Assembly: GCA_003243255.1 (NCBI GenBank)
Contig: QFQM01000007.1
Span: 3,753-67,752 of the forward strand
DNA from: Flavobacterium psychrophilum
GTDB lineage: Bacteria > Bacteroidota > Bacteroidia > Flavobacteriales > Flavobacteriaceae
Direction: 5' to 3'
DNA: 64,000 bases
The notes beneath the pieces are model-generated. The model ran no database searches and had not been told where the DNA came from. It saw only the letters and a program-made list of their open reading frames with translations. A program made the position numbers and the translations under genes. Each line of letters opens with the position of its first letter. Position 1 is the first letter of the stretch. Positions 35,001-46,900 of the stretch are shown one piece after another.

Positions 35001-35822
35001 TATGTAGCAACACAAACCGGTATTTATACGCTGGAGGTTAATATACCTGACTTTGGTATAGTGACATCAAACGGGGTGGCGATACAGCTTGCTTTTGTAG
35101 AAGATATTACCATTGCTATGGATGAGATTTTCTGTACTGAAGGAACTGAGGTTACTATTTACAGTGATGTTACTAATCCTGCATACCTGTATTCATGGTA
35201 CCGTAACAACACCAGTATTATATCGGGAGATCAGTCATCTATAACTGTTAGCGAAGTGGGTACATATCATTTAGAGGTAACATATAATGGCTGTACGGTT
35301 TCTTCTAACGAGCTGGTACTGGAGCCATTTGATATGGAGCAGATAAGCATAAGCGTTGGCCCTGAAGTTGGCTTGCCTGAAGGCACAAGTATAACAGTAT
35401 ATGCTTATGGTGCCGAAAATTATACATGGTACAGAAACGGAAATCAAATTAGTACCGACGACAATATTGTAGTTACCGAACCGGGAAGCTATGAGATGAA
35501 AGTGGTAGTGGGCGAATGTGAAGTGACCAGGGCATTTGTAGTAACAATAATAGAGAATACGCTTATTGCGATACCAAATCTTATTTCGCCAAATAATGAC
35601 GGTGTTAATGATAAATGGGCTATTCCTTTAAAATATCTGAATGACGATACAGAGGTAGTGATATATGGAACGGATGGGGCTATAGTGCTTAAAGAAACGC
35701 ACTATAATAATAACTGGCCGGAAGAAGATTTTGTATGGTCTAAAAAGAGTTCAGTGTACTATTACACGATTATGGAGAAGAATGTAGTTACAAAAAGAGG
35801 TTCGATTACCCTTGTGAAATAA
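29061..35822 (+). CDS. sprC: Giant Ig-repeat surface protein with type B T9SS sorting domain (SprC-like)
   Basis: A 2253-residue secreted protein with signal peptide MKKVKQIVYLIFSFFIWLGFGVHSNAQ. After an N-terminal domain, a ~250-residue unit, starting at 'YP-x-GF' (at FDLAIQ, FTLTIA, FNLAIA, FNLTIA, FQITVA, FQITAA, FALTIG), recurs about seven times. Each unit holds three small Ig-like modules with YQWYRNN/WYKDG cores. The C-terminal domain (2168-2253) has PNLISPNNDGVNDKW, the gliding-associated CTD (type B T9SS). Position, size and neighbours (a PorP-like gene 3 bases later, then sprB) match the F. johnsoniae sprC slot. Probably a surface adhesion or gliding component; the name rests on synteny and layout. 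Confidence 0.8.
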   Translation: MKKVKQIVYLIFSFFIWLGFGVHSNAQTITTPQFGFTQACASSTFNTFQISFNVNVTSGSFAANNIFTVELSNASGQFTAPVTLATVPNGTPPYTVNVSMPTNVYGESYKIRVRSSAPVKTSGSSVAFPAYYAVHNQPFAINNNVGVVNLCSGNSYNLAITNTGTPASPLYYPQLTYKWYKDFVEIPGQTGASIPVTQAGSYYAVTNYGSCVYSSQSNVVTVNVQTVLTPQITTNDGTNVLCPGGTKTLTSDVTDPSFTYTWYRNNSVIPGATQTSYQATLDGVYHLMITGGGCVFITNDIDLDLIDFSIAPDPPAASVIIPGQTVILSAVNDAQSPVYKWYRNNVLINGATQISYNATQAGSYKVEVTEPTPCNITKVATFEVTYPETFDLAIQTAAGYQSCTSTSATLNISVFNAISGSTTTNLIGNSYGYGYQWFRNGTAVAGATTNQLIVNNAANNGSYVLKVTMPGYGELESNAVTVNLGVANATISGPTSICEGAIAALTSNVTDASFIYQWYKDGVLIPAITTSTLAADAAGDYYLRITSGTCTTQSNTIHVSVTGITVSSTNPATDVIIPGQTKTLTVTTSANGPQYAWYRNNVAIAGATSASYTATQDGTYKVIVTQSVGCNATKEATFVLNYPSGFTLTIAPAPGYTACTSTTATLVISAFTAQTPSGNVNVATMGYAYQWYRNNVPVTGATAATLTVNSSSLNGTYKLVATIPNVPAVSSNDYVVNLAMEPITVTGNAVFCTGSSVVLSASVNSPAYTYQWYKDTVLIPGATAATYTANTLGNYHVVVTGGTCTTQTPVFALQEATISINLNVTATDVILPGQTKTITVTTNAAAPTFVWYRNGAVIPGATTASYNATQDGTYKVVVTQTSGCAATAESTFVLNYPSGFNLAIAVDASYTSCSSTIATVSLSTFTATTPSGNVNVAGLGYTYQWFRNNVAVAGATSASLIISSASENGTYRLEATVPSFGAIVSNNVVVNLAAEAVVITNASGLCAGGSVAITSNVTSPGYTYQWYKDAVAVTGETSPSITVNTAGAYYLIVTGGACTTQSNTINMVVSGIAVNSTNPATDIIMPGQPKTLSVTTDAVSPSYVWYRNNVVIPGATSATYSATQDGTYKVVVTQTVGCAATAERTFVLTYPSGFNLTIAANAAYSACVSNSVTLSISSFTATTPSGPVNVSSLGYTYQWYKGATAIPGATVATLFLNNASQNGSYKVVVNVPDFAPVNSNSIDVNIAIPSGGLTIVKSGTLCEGSTITLSSNITDAAYTYQWSKDGVAITGVNAPTYTASEAGDYQLVVSSGSCTAQSNLLHVTVSGITVSSLNPAIDTILPGATKTITVTTDAVLPVYEWYRNNVLLPGETSASLTATQDGDYKVVVAQTVGCAAVEERTFTLQYPLGFQITVAADGTYTQCTSASTTMLITAFTAQTPNGNINVNVPGYSYQWYKNDVAIPGATSVTLALNGVTDSGEYKLQVTIPQFAPIFSNAVIIKLAINPVVITAAGPLCQGSTVELTSGTTNPAYTYQWFKDGVAETGANTPVFTASSAGAYYLAVTFNGCTFQSNTVTLQVAVIAINSTSPANDIILPGQTKTITVTTDAATPTYAWYRNNVLLTETSATLTATQNGTYKVVVTQTSGCTATQEKTFVLDYPTGFQITAATGPSYVPCTSSTVTLSISNFVALTPSGNINVASIGYQYQWYKDNVAISGATAATLTLNNPSQNGVYRVEATIPDFVPAVSNNITVTLGLGAGAVNITSSGTLCDAGSQVTFSSSITDPSYTYEWFKDGASVSTGTNPVYIVTQPGTYSVTVTTGGCTAASNTITIEQSTFDLTATGSVNDIIIPGQTKVLSVTTTALQPTFVWYRNGSVITGATTSSLTATLAGEYKVVVTQNQDCIISKEVTFELTNPSGFALTIGYQNYQSCVSTQVNLSITEFKAVTDTGIVDLINNDFPYGYQWYKDGGIIPGATQKTYVATQTGIYTLEVNIPDFGIVTSNGVAIQLAFVEDITIAMDEIFCTEGTEVTIYSDVTNPAYLYSWYRNNTSIISGDQSSITVSEVGTYHLEVTYNGCTVSSNELVLEPFDMEQISISVGPEVGLPEGTSITVYAYGAENYTWYRNGNQISTDDNIVVTEPGSYEMKVVVGECEVTRAFVVTIIENTLIAIPNLISPNNDGVNDKWAIPLKYLNDDTEVVIYGTDGAIVLKETHYNNNWPEEDFVWSKKSSVYYYTIMEKNVVTKRGSITLVK

Positions 35823-35825
35823 AGA

Positions 35826-37853
35826 ATGATAAAAAACTATTTTGCTTTACTTCTTTTGGTTTTTCTGACCGCGTTTAATGGGCTTTATGCGCAGGATGCC
35901 CCTGTGTTGACATTTAGCCCGCAGCCACAGAACAATGTAAAATATAACAGGTTTTTGCTAAACCCGGCATTTTCGTTTGTGAGAGAAGATAACAGATATG
36001 TATCGCTTTACCACCGTAACCAGTGGGTACAGTATGACGATTCACCTAAGGTGTACATGCTGGCCTATAGCGGTAAGTTTACTGAAAGGGCGGGATTTGG
36101 TTTCGGGCTTTTCCAGCAAACCATTGGAGTAATAAACTCCTGGGGTGGTATAGCCAACTACTCGTATAACGTAAAGGTTAAACAAAAATTTGATGTTACG
36201 CTGGGCTTTAACGTAGCTTATTATAATAGTGGTATCAATAAGAACCGCACCATTACGGCAGAGCCGGATCCGCTGGTTATGGCAATGCGAAACAATTCGC
36301 TTGTTAGTATCAAGCCCGGGATTAACGTACAGTATAAGCAGTTCGACTTTGGTCTTTATGGCGAAAACCTGATTGAATATGATTTTAAATCGGCAGGATT
36401 ATCGAAAGAGTACACGAATAAAACGTTCTCAGGGCATGTAATGTATACTCACCCGATGGCACTTAAGGATTTGTTTCAGGATAGTGAATTCAGAGTGATG
36501 CTGCGTGGTAAAAGTACAGAGCTTGATGGTTTTGGGGTAGGAGGGTCATTACTGATGAATGTCCCAAGGATAGGATGGGCGCAAGCAGGGACAGACCCTT
36601 ATTATGGTATAGCGATAGGCCTTGGGTTTCATTTTACAAAGAAGCTTTCGCTTGGATATACCTACGAAACGATAACCAAAGAAGGTTTGGTGAATCTTGG
36701 GCCGACCCATGAGATAACAATGGTGTTTTGTTTAAAAGACAGGGATGCAGCAAGAAAAGATCTGCTTAAGGAAAAAGCAGCAAAACCTAAAGATACGCTG
36801 GCCGAATTAGAAAAAGCAGCAACGCTTAAAGATAGTTTAGCCGAAGAAAGTGAAGAAGCCCTTGCATTAAAAGACAGCATTGCAGATGAACTATCCGAAA
36901 AGCTGGCAGGAAAAAAAGGAGACAAGGCTGCCGATAAAAAAGCTAATGCTGATTTTGATAATCAGGCAGAGATTGAAAAGCTGAAAATGGATCTTGATCC
37001 GGAAAGCATGCACCTGCTTGAGGCACTTATTAAAGAAGATTCGCTTAACAAGATAAAAAAGGCAGAATTTGATAAAAAGGTAAAAAACCTTAAAGAATAT
37101 GCCAAAAGGGAAAAAGCGGCAAAAGAGAACGCGGGTGAAAACAAGCCTGTAGAACTTAAGAATATAAGGCAGAGCAAACGGATGTCCGACCCTAAAACTC
37201 TTGAAGAGCTTAAATATGCCGAAGACGGGTATTATGTAGTATCTAAAGATGCTAAGGCAAAAGACAATGATAAGACGGTAGAGATAGAAAAATATAAATC
37301 GTTTACCGAAGCGGCAAACGCGTCAGAAAAGAAAAAAGCGTCAGGAAAACGGAAAGGGGTTTACATTGTACACGTAGACAACAACCCTAACCCGGAACTT
37401 GAAGAACAAATAGAAACCAGAGAAAAACCAAAAACCTTACAAAATGGAAAAGAAATACCAACAGAAACTAAAGATCCCCTTGCTCATGCCCCTACTGACG
37501 ATGTAAAAAGTGAGTCCCTGAAAACGGAAGAGGATATCAAAGAATTTTATTCGGATAAGACTTCTAAGCCAAGGGAAACAATTAAAAAAGTCAACAGGGC
37601 AAATGTTGAAGGTATGGAAGCCGGTTATTACATTATTGCTAATGTTTACTCATCTAAAGAAAATGTGGACAAGTTTGTACATAAGATGAGCGAAAGAGAC
37701 ATAAAAGCAGGGGTTTTCCTGAGTCCTAAAAACAACATGTGGTATGTGTACCTTAAAAAGCATGCTACATGGAGAGAGGCACTGATATCTTATTACTCTA
37801 ACGTGGATAACACTTATTTTGAGTCTATCTGGATTATGAGTATAAATAACTAG
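35826..37853 (+). CDS. sprD: PorP/SprF-family outer-membrane protein with SPOR-like C-terminus (SprD-like)
   Basis: A 675-residue protein. The signal peptide is MIKNYFALLLLVFLTAFNGLYAQ. The N-terminal ~300 residues form a PorP/SprF-type barrel (NVKYNRFLLNPAFSFVREDNRYVSLYHRNQWVQYDD; GLYGENLIEYDF; YETITKEGL). A long charged Lys/Glu/Asp-rich helical linker (about 305-460) follows. Then come a beta-type segment (about 465-520; DGYYVVSKDAKA, KGVYIVHVDNNP) and a SPOR-like end (about 595-675; GYYIIANVYSSKENVDKFVHKM, KNNMWYVYL, FESIWIM). It starts 3 bases after the giant gene, so it is coupled with it. It may link secretion partner and cell wall. The SPOR call is from pattern. Confidence 0.78.
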   Translation: MIKNYFALLLLVFLTAFNGLYAQDAPVLTFSPQPQNNVKYNRFLLNPAFSFVREDNRYVSLYHRNQWVQYDDSPKVYMLAYSGKFTERAGFGFGLFQQTIGVINSWGGIANYSYNVKVKQKFDVTLGFNVAYYNSGINKNRTITAEPDPLVMAMRNNSLVSIKPGINVQYKQFDFGLYGENLIEYDFKSAGLSKEYTNKTFSGHVMYTHPMALKDLFQDSEFRVMLRGKSTELDGFGVGGSLLMNVPRIGWAQAGTDPYYGIAIGLGFHFTKKLSLGYTYETITKEGLVNLGPTHEITMVFCLKDRDAARKDLLKEKAAKPKDTLAELEKAATLKDSLAEESEEALALKDSIADELSEKLAGKKGDKAADKKANADFDNQAEIEKLKMDLDPESMHLLEALIKEDSLNKIKKAEFDKKVKNLKEYAKREKAAKENAGENKPVELKNIRQSKRMSDPKTLEELKYAEDGYYVVSKDAKAKDNDKTVEIEKYKSFTEAANASEKKKASGKRKGVYIVHVDNNPNPELEEQIETREKPKTLQNGKEIPTETKDPLAHAPTDDVKSESLKTEEDIKEFYSDKTSKPRETIKKVNRANVEGMEAGYYIIANVYSSKENVDKFVHKMSERDIKAGVFLSPKNNMWYVYLKKHATWREALISYYSNVDNTYFESIWIMSINN

Positions 37854-37908
37854 AATGAATTTACTAAAGAAGAATACCAAAAAGATCAACTAAAAACACC
37901 AAAAATCA

Positions 37909-40900
37909 ATGCGTAACTTTACATTTTTAAAGCTTAGGATTGTTGTACTTCTCGGAGTGCTTTTATCTTCGCTGGGCGCAATGGCACAAAATGCGGTACC
38001 ATTTACACCCAGGCTCCCAAGTGGAAGCATGAGGATAAAGGGGGATGTTATATATGTGGGTAACAACATACTTAACCGGACTCCAAATCCTAACAATGCT
38101 TTTAACTCAGGAGGCGATAATAACAACCAGACGATGGAGTATATTAACGTTGCCCCTACGTCTACTCCTGGAGAAATATTCAGCTCCAGTAGTGCGAGTT
38201 TAGTCTGGCCTACTACAAGTAACTGTTATCGGGTAGCCTATGCAGGTTTGTACTGGGCATCTATTTATCCTTTTGAAAGGAGTACCAACAGCGGACAAAC
38301 TTTTACGCCCGGCAGTGGTGCGACTGATGCACAACGTTATAACTATACCGATATTAAGATAAAATTACCGGCAGCAACGAATTATACTAATATCACAGCT
38401 GACCAGACTATTTTTGATGGCTATGGTTATTATACTGGTGGAGGAACTGCTTTAAGCAGATCTTTTAAAGACTGTCCAGTTATTTGTTATAAAGATGTAA
38501 CCAGCCTTGTACAGGGACTGGCGCAGCCTGCAGGTGAATATACTGTTGCCAACGTAAGGGCAACCAGAGGTATAAGAAGCGGAGGATGTGCCGGTGGATG
38601 GGTTCTTGTAATTGTTTATGAGAATGGTGATGCTAATACTCCTAGTAAATTTGTGTCTGTTTTTGACGGATATTCAGGAGTTGGTACAAGCAATAATGTA
38701 ACTTTCAACGTAACAGGTTTTACAACACTTCCTGCGCCTTTTGATGTAAAGGCACGTTTTGGTATCGGAGCACTTGAGGGTGACTTAAATACCAGCGGAG
38801 ATGGTTTGAGTATAAAAGCAAATATTGCAAATGCTCCGGAGACATCACTGTCAAACGCTCTGAATCCTGTAAATAACTTTTTTAACTCGAGTATTACAAG
38901 GGACGCTGCGTATGTTACCACACGGAATCCTGCCAGTACCAATACACTCGGTTTTGATTTGGATATGTTTGATATTCCGAATCCGCCAAAACCAAATGGG
39001 GATAAGAATAGCGTAATACCTAATGGTACTACTGGTGCTGCTTTGAAATTAACTACGAGCGGTGACGGTTATGGTGCTTTCCTGTCTACTTTTTCGGTTG
39101 AGGTTATTGAACCGAAAATCGTTCTTACCAAAACAGTAAAAAATATGGCGGGGAATGACATTGCAGGAGCTCCGTTAGATTTGGGTGAATCTTTATATTA
39201 TGATATTACATATCAGAATAAAGGTAATGACAATGCTCAGAATTTTACCATTCGCGATGTACTTCCTGTTAATACTGTTTTTGAAGAAGTAGTATTACCG
39301 CTCCCTCCGGGAGTAACCTATACTTTCCCAACACCGGGAACAATCCTGTTTAATATTTCTAACAACGCCCAGATAGTAAAAGGCGGTGGAGCATATACTA
39401 TAAGAATTAAAGTTAGGGTTGCCAATGACTGTAACGAATTTACCGATCATTGTTCTAATATTATTCAGAACTCTGCTTATGGTACTTATAGAGGTGTAGA
39501 AAACACTAGTCAAATTACTGATGACCCAAGTGTTTCTGTTATTGCGTGTAATGCGGCACCGGGGCCGGTAAACTTTTTAGCTGATGTTTCACTATGTCAG
39601 TATCAAAGTACTGTAACCCTTTGTGGACCTACGTTAACGCTTACTGCAGGTGCAGGTTATCCTGGTTATGCATGGTTCAGGAAAGATCCGGGAGGAGACG
39701 TTCCTATTGGTAACTCTCAATCGGTAATAGTTAATATTCCGGCAGAGTATTATGTAGTTAATACACCAACGCCACCATGTATTGGGATAGAAGAACATTT
39801 TACAGTTGTATTATCCAGTGTTCTTCCTCCAAACCCGCTTATTGCTCAGGCAGATGAAACTGCTGTTTGTGCCAATAACGGTATAGTGATGAGTAATATA
39901 TTTTTATGTGGGCTTAATGATGAGCGTTTATTATCGGCAGGATCTGTAGTGGGTACTGCAAGATGGTACAGGCTTAACACGGCTGCATGTAATACGGCAT
40001 TACCAGCAAACTGTCCTCACAATGCATGTCCTGAATCCAGCTGGACACTTTTAGAGACAGGTACCAGTTATACAGCCAATACCGCCGGCGAATACCGTTT
40101 GGTAATTGATAACTCAGGCTGTCAGGCTGTTTACTATTTTAACGTAGACAAAAACAATCTAAATCCTCAGTATGTAATTAAGAGCAGGATATGTGGCTCT
40201 CCGGGAGAGATTAAGGTAACAAACGTAGGTGCAGGTTATGAGTACCAGTTTAGAAACCAGTCAACAGGAGCTATAGTTCAGGCATATTCCACTAATGATA
40301 CATATACCGTAAATGCTGATGGTGTTTACTATGTAGAGATCCGCCAGGTAGGTGTAACCGATGGCTGTGTGTTTACGATAGGTAACCTTGGTATGACCAA
40401 TGCAACTTTAGATGCTACCATTACAGTTGTTGACAAAACATGTAGCACTACTGATCCTGCAAGTATAACAATTCAGCCGCTTGGATTACAGTTTGTAAAC
40501 CCTAACCAGCAATACAGATATACTATTACCGGTCCTGCTACGATAACTTCACCGTGGATCAATAATAGTAATCCTTATACATTTAACAACCTTGCACCGG
40601 GTACTTATACTGTTACTGTTGTAAATAACGGTACATGTACTCTTACAAGGACAGTAACAATAAACGATTACAGCAATCCTCAGGCTACAGCAGTTGTACA
40701 GCAAAGTATAACATGTGACCCGGGAATAATAAGAATTACGGCTACAGGTGGTAAAGCACCATATAGCTTTGCCGCTTACAGCAAAGACGGGGTTGTATAC
40801 AATCCTGCAGAGCCTTATTTCTCTGACGGGCTTTATGAGGTTACTGCTGCCAATGCAGGTACTTATGTATTTGTAGTGGTAGATGCTAACGGCTGTATCG

Positions 40901-43900
40901 TAAACTCTAATGCCGTTACAATTACTGCCATTACGCCAACCATTACTACTGCATTTACTAACCCTAAATGTTTAGGAGAAAACAATGGTACTATTACCGT
41001 AACAGCTACAGGATCGGGTATTACTTATGAACTTACAGATTCTTCAGGTACAGTAACGCCAAGTACAACAGGTAGCTTTGTTAACCTTGCGCCGGGTACT
41101 TATACAGTTGATGTAATACAAACTACACCAACTAATGTTTGTAGAATCCCACGCACTTTTACGCTTGTTCCGGCAACAGCCATAACAGCGCCAACGCCAA
41201 CCATAACAGCACCGTTAACCTGTATATCAAATGCTACTATTACAGTAGGTAATGCTTCGGGAGGTACAGGCCCTTATGAATACAGCATAAACGGTACTAC
41301 ATTTGGAACGTCTCAGACATTTACAAATATTACAGCGGGTACTTATACTGTAACGGTTAGAGATGCTAACGGATGTACTTTCCAGACGGCATCGGTAACA
41401 GTCAATACACCACCGGCAATTACAGCAGTAAATGTTACTCAGACTCCTGTAACATGTCCGGCACAAACATCGGATGTAACACTTACTGCTACGGGCGGTA
41501 CAGGTACTTTTATTTATACTATTACAGCTCCGGCTTCGGCAGCTGCATCTAATACTACAGGAGTATTTACCGGACTTGCACCAAATACATACAGTTATTT
41601 GGTTACAAATAATTTTGGCTGTACACGTACAGGAAGCTTTACTGTAAATCCAATCACACCTGTAAGCGTAACCGGCTATCTGATGAAGCCTGTTGCTTGT
41701 ATTGGTACTTCTACAGGAGCAATACGTTTTAATATAAGCGGTATTGGGTCAACCTACAATTATACGATAACTTCGTCTGCTGGAGCTACGGTAATCACTC
41801 CGGCTACGGTAAATGGAGCTAATTCAAATCCAATATTCTTTAACAACGTTGCAGCTGGTACTTATACGATAACGGTAACAAATCCTGTTACAAACTGTAC
41901 AGCTTCAGCATCTGTAACAGTAACAGCACCTACAGCAGCTCTTGCGGTTACAACTACGCTGGTACAGCCTACATGTACCGTAGCAACCGGAACTGCAACG
42001 GCTAACGTTACAGGCGGATGGGGTAGTAACATATACACGATTACTGGCCCAAGCCCAAGTACAACACCAAGTGCTCCTCAGAGTTCGCCTACGTTTACAA
42101 ATCTAGCAGCGGGAACATATGAAATAACAGTAACCGATTTGAACGGTAACGGATGTATTGTAACATCGGCCAGCTTTACTATTCAGGCAGACGGGCCTCC
42201 GGTACTTACCGTGACAGGTTCAGATCTTTGTCTTCCTTCATCTTTCATTACTGTTGAAGTAACTGCGGGAACAGGTAAAGCTCCATTCCAGTTCAGCCTT
42301 AATGGCGCAGCTTATGCTGCCGGTACTGCAGCTGATGGGACTACTTACAATAATCTTCCTGCGGGCACCCATACTATTACAGTAAGGGATGCTAACGGAT
42401 GTACTAACACAACGACCGTAACCAGAACAATAAACGCTCAGCTTACGGCTTCAACATCTTTAACAAAAGGTATTACCTGTACTACACCTACGGCTGCTCA
42501 AATTGCAGTAACTATAGGTGGTGGTCAGGCATCATATACATATGAAGTAACAACTGATGGAGGTACTACATATGCAGCACCGGTAACAGTAACAGGTTCG
42601 TTTACCTATACTGCAGCTACAGCAGGCAATTACCAGTTCCGTATTACTGATGCAGCAGGATGTATAGTTACCACACCGGTAAGAACGGTGGCACCATTGG
42701 TACAGCCAGAATTTACTTTTGGAACGACTACAGATGTTACATGTAACGGAGCCAATACTGGTGCCCTTACAGTAACTATTGATACTACAAAAGGAGTATC
42801 TCCACAAATTACGAATGTGTTAAATACAACTACAGGTAGTAGTTTTGGTACACAAACAAGCGGTTTACCAGCCGGTACTTATGAAGTAACAGTTACAGAT
42901 GCCAATGGTTGTACTGTAACACACACAGAAGATATAGATGAGCCGGATCCGATTGCCTTTAACTATGATAAAACCGATATTTCATGTAACAATCCGGGAG
43001 GTATTGCATACGGTCAGATCGTAGTAGGTTTTGGTGGCGGAGTTACCGGTGGTGTCGCTCCTTATACTTATACTGTAAGTAATAATTTTGGTGATGTACT
43101 TCCGGTTCAGACAAATATGACCGGGGCACCATATACATTCATGATTGTAAACTATGGTATCTACACAATTGAGGTAACGGATGCTAACGGATGTACATCT
43201 ACAATAAATAATATTGTTATTGCATCTCCGCCAAATGCACTTGATATTGATGTTAGCTCAACTGTAGATTGTGTTAACGGTGGTACAGCTACTGTAGAAG
43301 TAGGTGCAGTTATCATTGGTAGCACATATAAATTTGCGATACTAACGCAAAGCAGCCTGCCGTTTGTTGCTAACGTAGCTACAGACTACAAAGATGCTGA
43401 TGTAGGAACTCCTACAATAGCGACATTCAATAACCTTATACCGGGTGTTCTGTATACTTTTGTAGTATGGGATACAACTACCGATTGTTATTATTTTGAG
43501 CAGGCGGATTATCCAATCCCTACAAACTCTACTATTACAACAACTACGGTTATACCAAATAACGTAACGTGTTTTGGCGAGGCCGATGGTAATGTAGGAT
43601 TTACATTTACCGGATACAGCGCTACAACGACTCAGATTAAATATGAGATTTTCAGGTCTCCTTCAAACCTTACAACAGGTATAACAGATACTATACCTAC
43701 AACAGGGACTTCAACTACGGTTAATAGCATCCCGGGCGATTTGGCTCCTGGCGATTACGTAATCGTTTATACTGAAATTGATGGTTCCGTTGCAGGATGT
43801 AGCCAGTCATCGGCAAGTTTTGAAATCAACCAGTCGGCAACAATGCTTGTAGCATCGGCTGTAGTAACTAAAAACGACAATTGTGATACCAATGCAGGTG

Positions 43901-46900
43901 TCATTACGGCTTCGGCTACATTTGGTACAGCGCCATATTCATACCAGCTGCTATCAGATGTGGCTCCTGCACCTACCGAAACTACATGGGCAGGACAGGC
44001 TTCGCCGGTATTTAATGCAGAAGGTGGTGATTACATTGTATATGTAAAAGATGCCAACGACTGTATTAAACCTTTCTCAATAACATTGCCTACAGATGTT
44101 TCTCCGGTAATTACTGCTGTAATGACCCCGGGAATACAATGTAGTGCTGCTGAAGGAGGCTTTAGTATTGATGTAACCCAGACTGCAGGTAATGCAGGTG
44201 GTTATACCTATAGCCTTGACGGAGGTGCTTTTGAAACTAAAACAGCTCCGTTTATATATACTGATCTGGCTTCAGGCAACCACACTGTACAGGTTATGGA
44301 TGCTAACGGATGTACTATGATAGCACCGGTATCGGTTACTGTTTATCCTCCTCTAAGTGTAACTGCACAGCCTACTGTTCAGCCTGCATGTGCGGATAAT
44401 GACGGTGAGATTGAAGCAGAAGGCGATGGTGGTTCAGGAAACTATACTTATGAGCTTGCAGGACCTGTTAATGTGGCGGCTCAGCCAAGTCCACAGTTTA
44501 CAGGGCTTCCTCACGGTACCTATACGGTAACTATAACCGATACTACTACATTATGTACTGAAGACGTGGCAGTAACACTGGAAGATGCTATTGAGATTCT
44601 TCCGGCCGATATCACTTTTGATCAGGTAGATGTAGCATGTAATGGCGAATCAGATGGTGTTATAAATGTTTATTTAGCAGCTACCAATACTGATATTCCT
44701 TACACTTACTCGCTAAACGGAGGTACGCCACAAACAATATCTCAGTTTACAGGTTTGGCAGCAAATACTTATACTATTGATGTAACATCCGGTAAAGGAT
44801 GTACAGAACAAATTACGGTAACAATAGCTGAGCCTTCTCAGCTGGCTATAGATGTACCTGGAATTGTAGTAACACCATTTGCGTGTAATCCGGCAGACAA
44901 TACACCTACTGTTGCAACAGTTACATTTGATGCAGTTGCAACGACAGGAACGGCTCCATACAAATACAGTATAAATGGTTCAGTATATAACGATGCACCG
45001 GATAATACTTTTAATGTTACAGATACAGGAGTACAACAGACCATAACATTATATTTAATGGATGATCATGGTTGTGTGGTTACTGAAACGATAACTATCG
45101 ATCCTCTTCCGGTTATGGCAGTTCCTACTGTAACTCAGGTTACGGCAATAACATGTACTAATCCAGAAGAAATTATCCTTGCGGTAACAGGAGGTTCAGG
45201 CGAATACAGATTTGAACTTCTGCCTGACGGAACCCAGATAGAAGAACCGGGAGCTGGTGTAAGCAGCCAGAACTTTGACCTTACAGAACCGGGTACTTAT
45301 GTGTTCAGGGTGACTGATCTTGTTACAGGATGCGAGATAACTACTGCTCCTTATGTTATTAATGATTTTGACCTGATAGAAGTTGAGGCTACGGCTTCTA
45401 CCCCTGTAGATTGTCAGGGTTCTAGTACAGGTACTATAACTATAGATGTTCAGAACTATAATGATGCATATGACTATGAAGTACTTGACGGTACTACAAT
45501 AGTAGCTTCAGGAAGCGGTGATGTAACTGTGGCGAATCCGTTTACTATTACAGGAGTACCTTCGGGTAATCTTACGGTAAGGGTTATAGCAACAGGAACT
45601 CCTTTCTGTGATGCTGTTTCAGCAGCTATAAATGTTGCTGCGCCTGCCGATGTGCTTACTGCAATTGCAACACAAACAGGCAGCGTTCAGTGTACTAACG
45701 ACCAGGGTGAAATAACTGTATCTGCTACAGGCGGATGGGGTGGATATGAGTACCAACTGGTAAACACAACAACATCGACTACTATTCAGGCATTTGCCAC
45801 AAACAACCAGTTTACAGGTCTTCCTGCGGGAGATTATGAACTTACGGTTAGGGATTCAAGCGGATGTGATAATGCTGTTGATACAGTTACACTAGCTCCA
45901 ATTGCCCCTATCACGGCTAATATTTCAGCTTCAGCTACCGCTGTAGCTTGTAAAGATGACCAGACTGTAACTATTGAAGCTATAACAGTAGCAGGCGGAC
46001 AGGGTACGTATGAATACATACTAAACACCTACGACGCTGCAGGTACTGCAATAGAGAGTAGCACAGGTGCTCAGCTAAGCCCAATATTTAATAATATTGG
46101 TGCAGGAACATACAGCATAACGGTTATTGACGGATGGAACTGTGGGCCATTTGAAACTCCGACTGTAACGATTACAGAGCCGGATCAGCTGATAGGTACG
46201 CTTTCGCTTACAGATGAGCTTTCATGTCTTACAGGTGCCGAACTTACAATTGAAGGTTTAGGCGGTACAGCTCCGTATGAGTTTAGTACTGACGGAGGTA
46301 CAACGTGGAATCCATCAAACAATGCAGGTGGTACTTATTTAGTTACAATTCCGGTTAACGGAGCTGGCACATATCAGTATCAGGTAAGAGACGATAACGG
46401 CTGTGAAGCTGTACTTACAAATGAAGTTACTATCGATCCTGTCCCTGCATTAGATATTGACCTTAACCTTGATGCTGCCGAAGTTAACTGTAACGGTGTA
46501 AACAATGCTTACATACTTGCACTGGCTACCGGTGGTCTAGGAAACTATCAGTATACCCTTGTAGATGCAGCCAATGCTGTTGTTGCAGGGCCTAATACAA
46601 CAGGTGAATTTGAAGATCTTGGCGCAGGAACATATTATGTTCGTGTAAACAGCGGCGATTGTGAACTTACATCTCCGGTAATAAATATTACAGAGCCGGA
46701 TCCGCTGGTTGTAACTTTTGATGTTGACAACATATTATGTTTCGATGGTCCTAACAGTACCAACGGACGTATAACGGTTAACACTACAGGTGGAACTGCC
46801 CCTATGCAATATGCAATTTCACCAAATCTTGACCAGTTCTTTAACAGTAATATATTCTATCCGCTAACAGTAGGAACTTATGATGTACTTACTCAGGATG

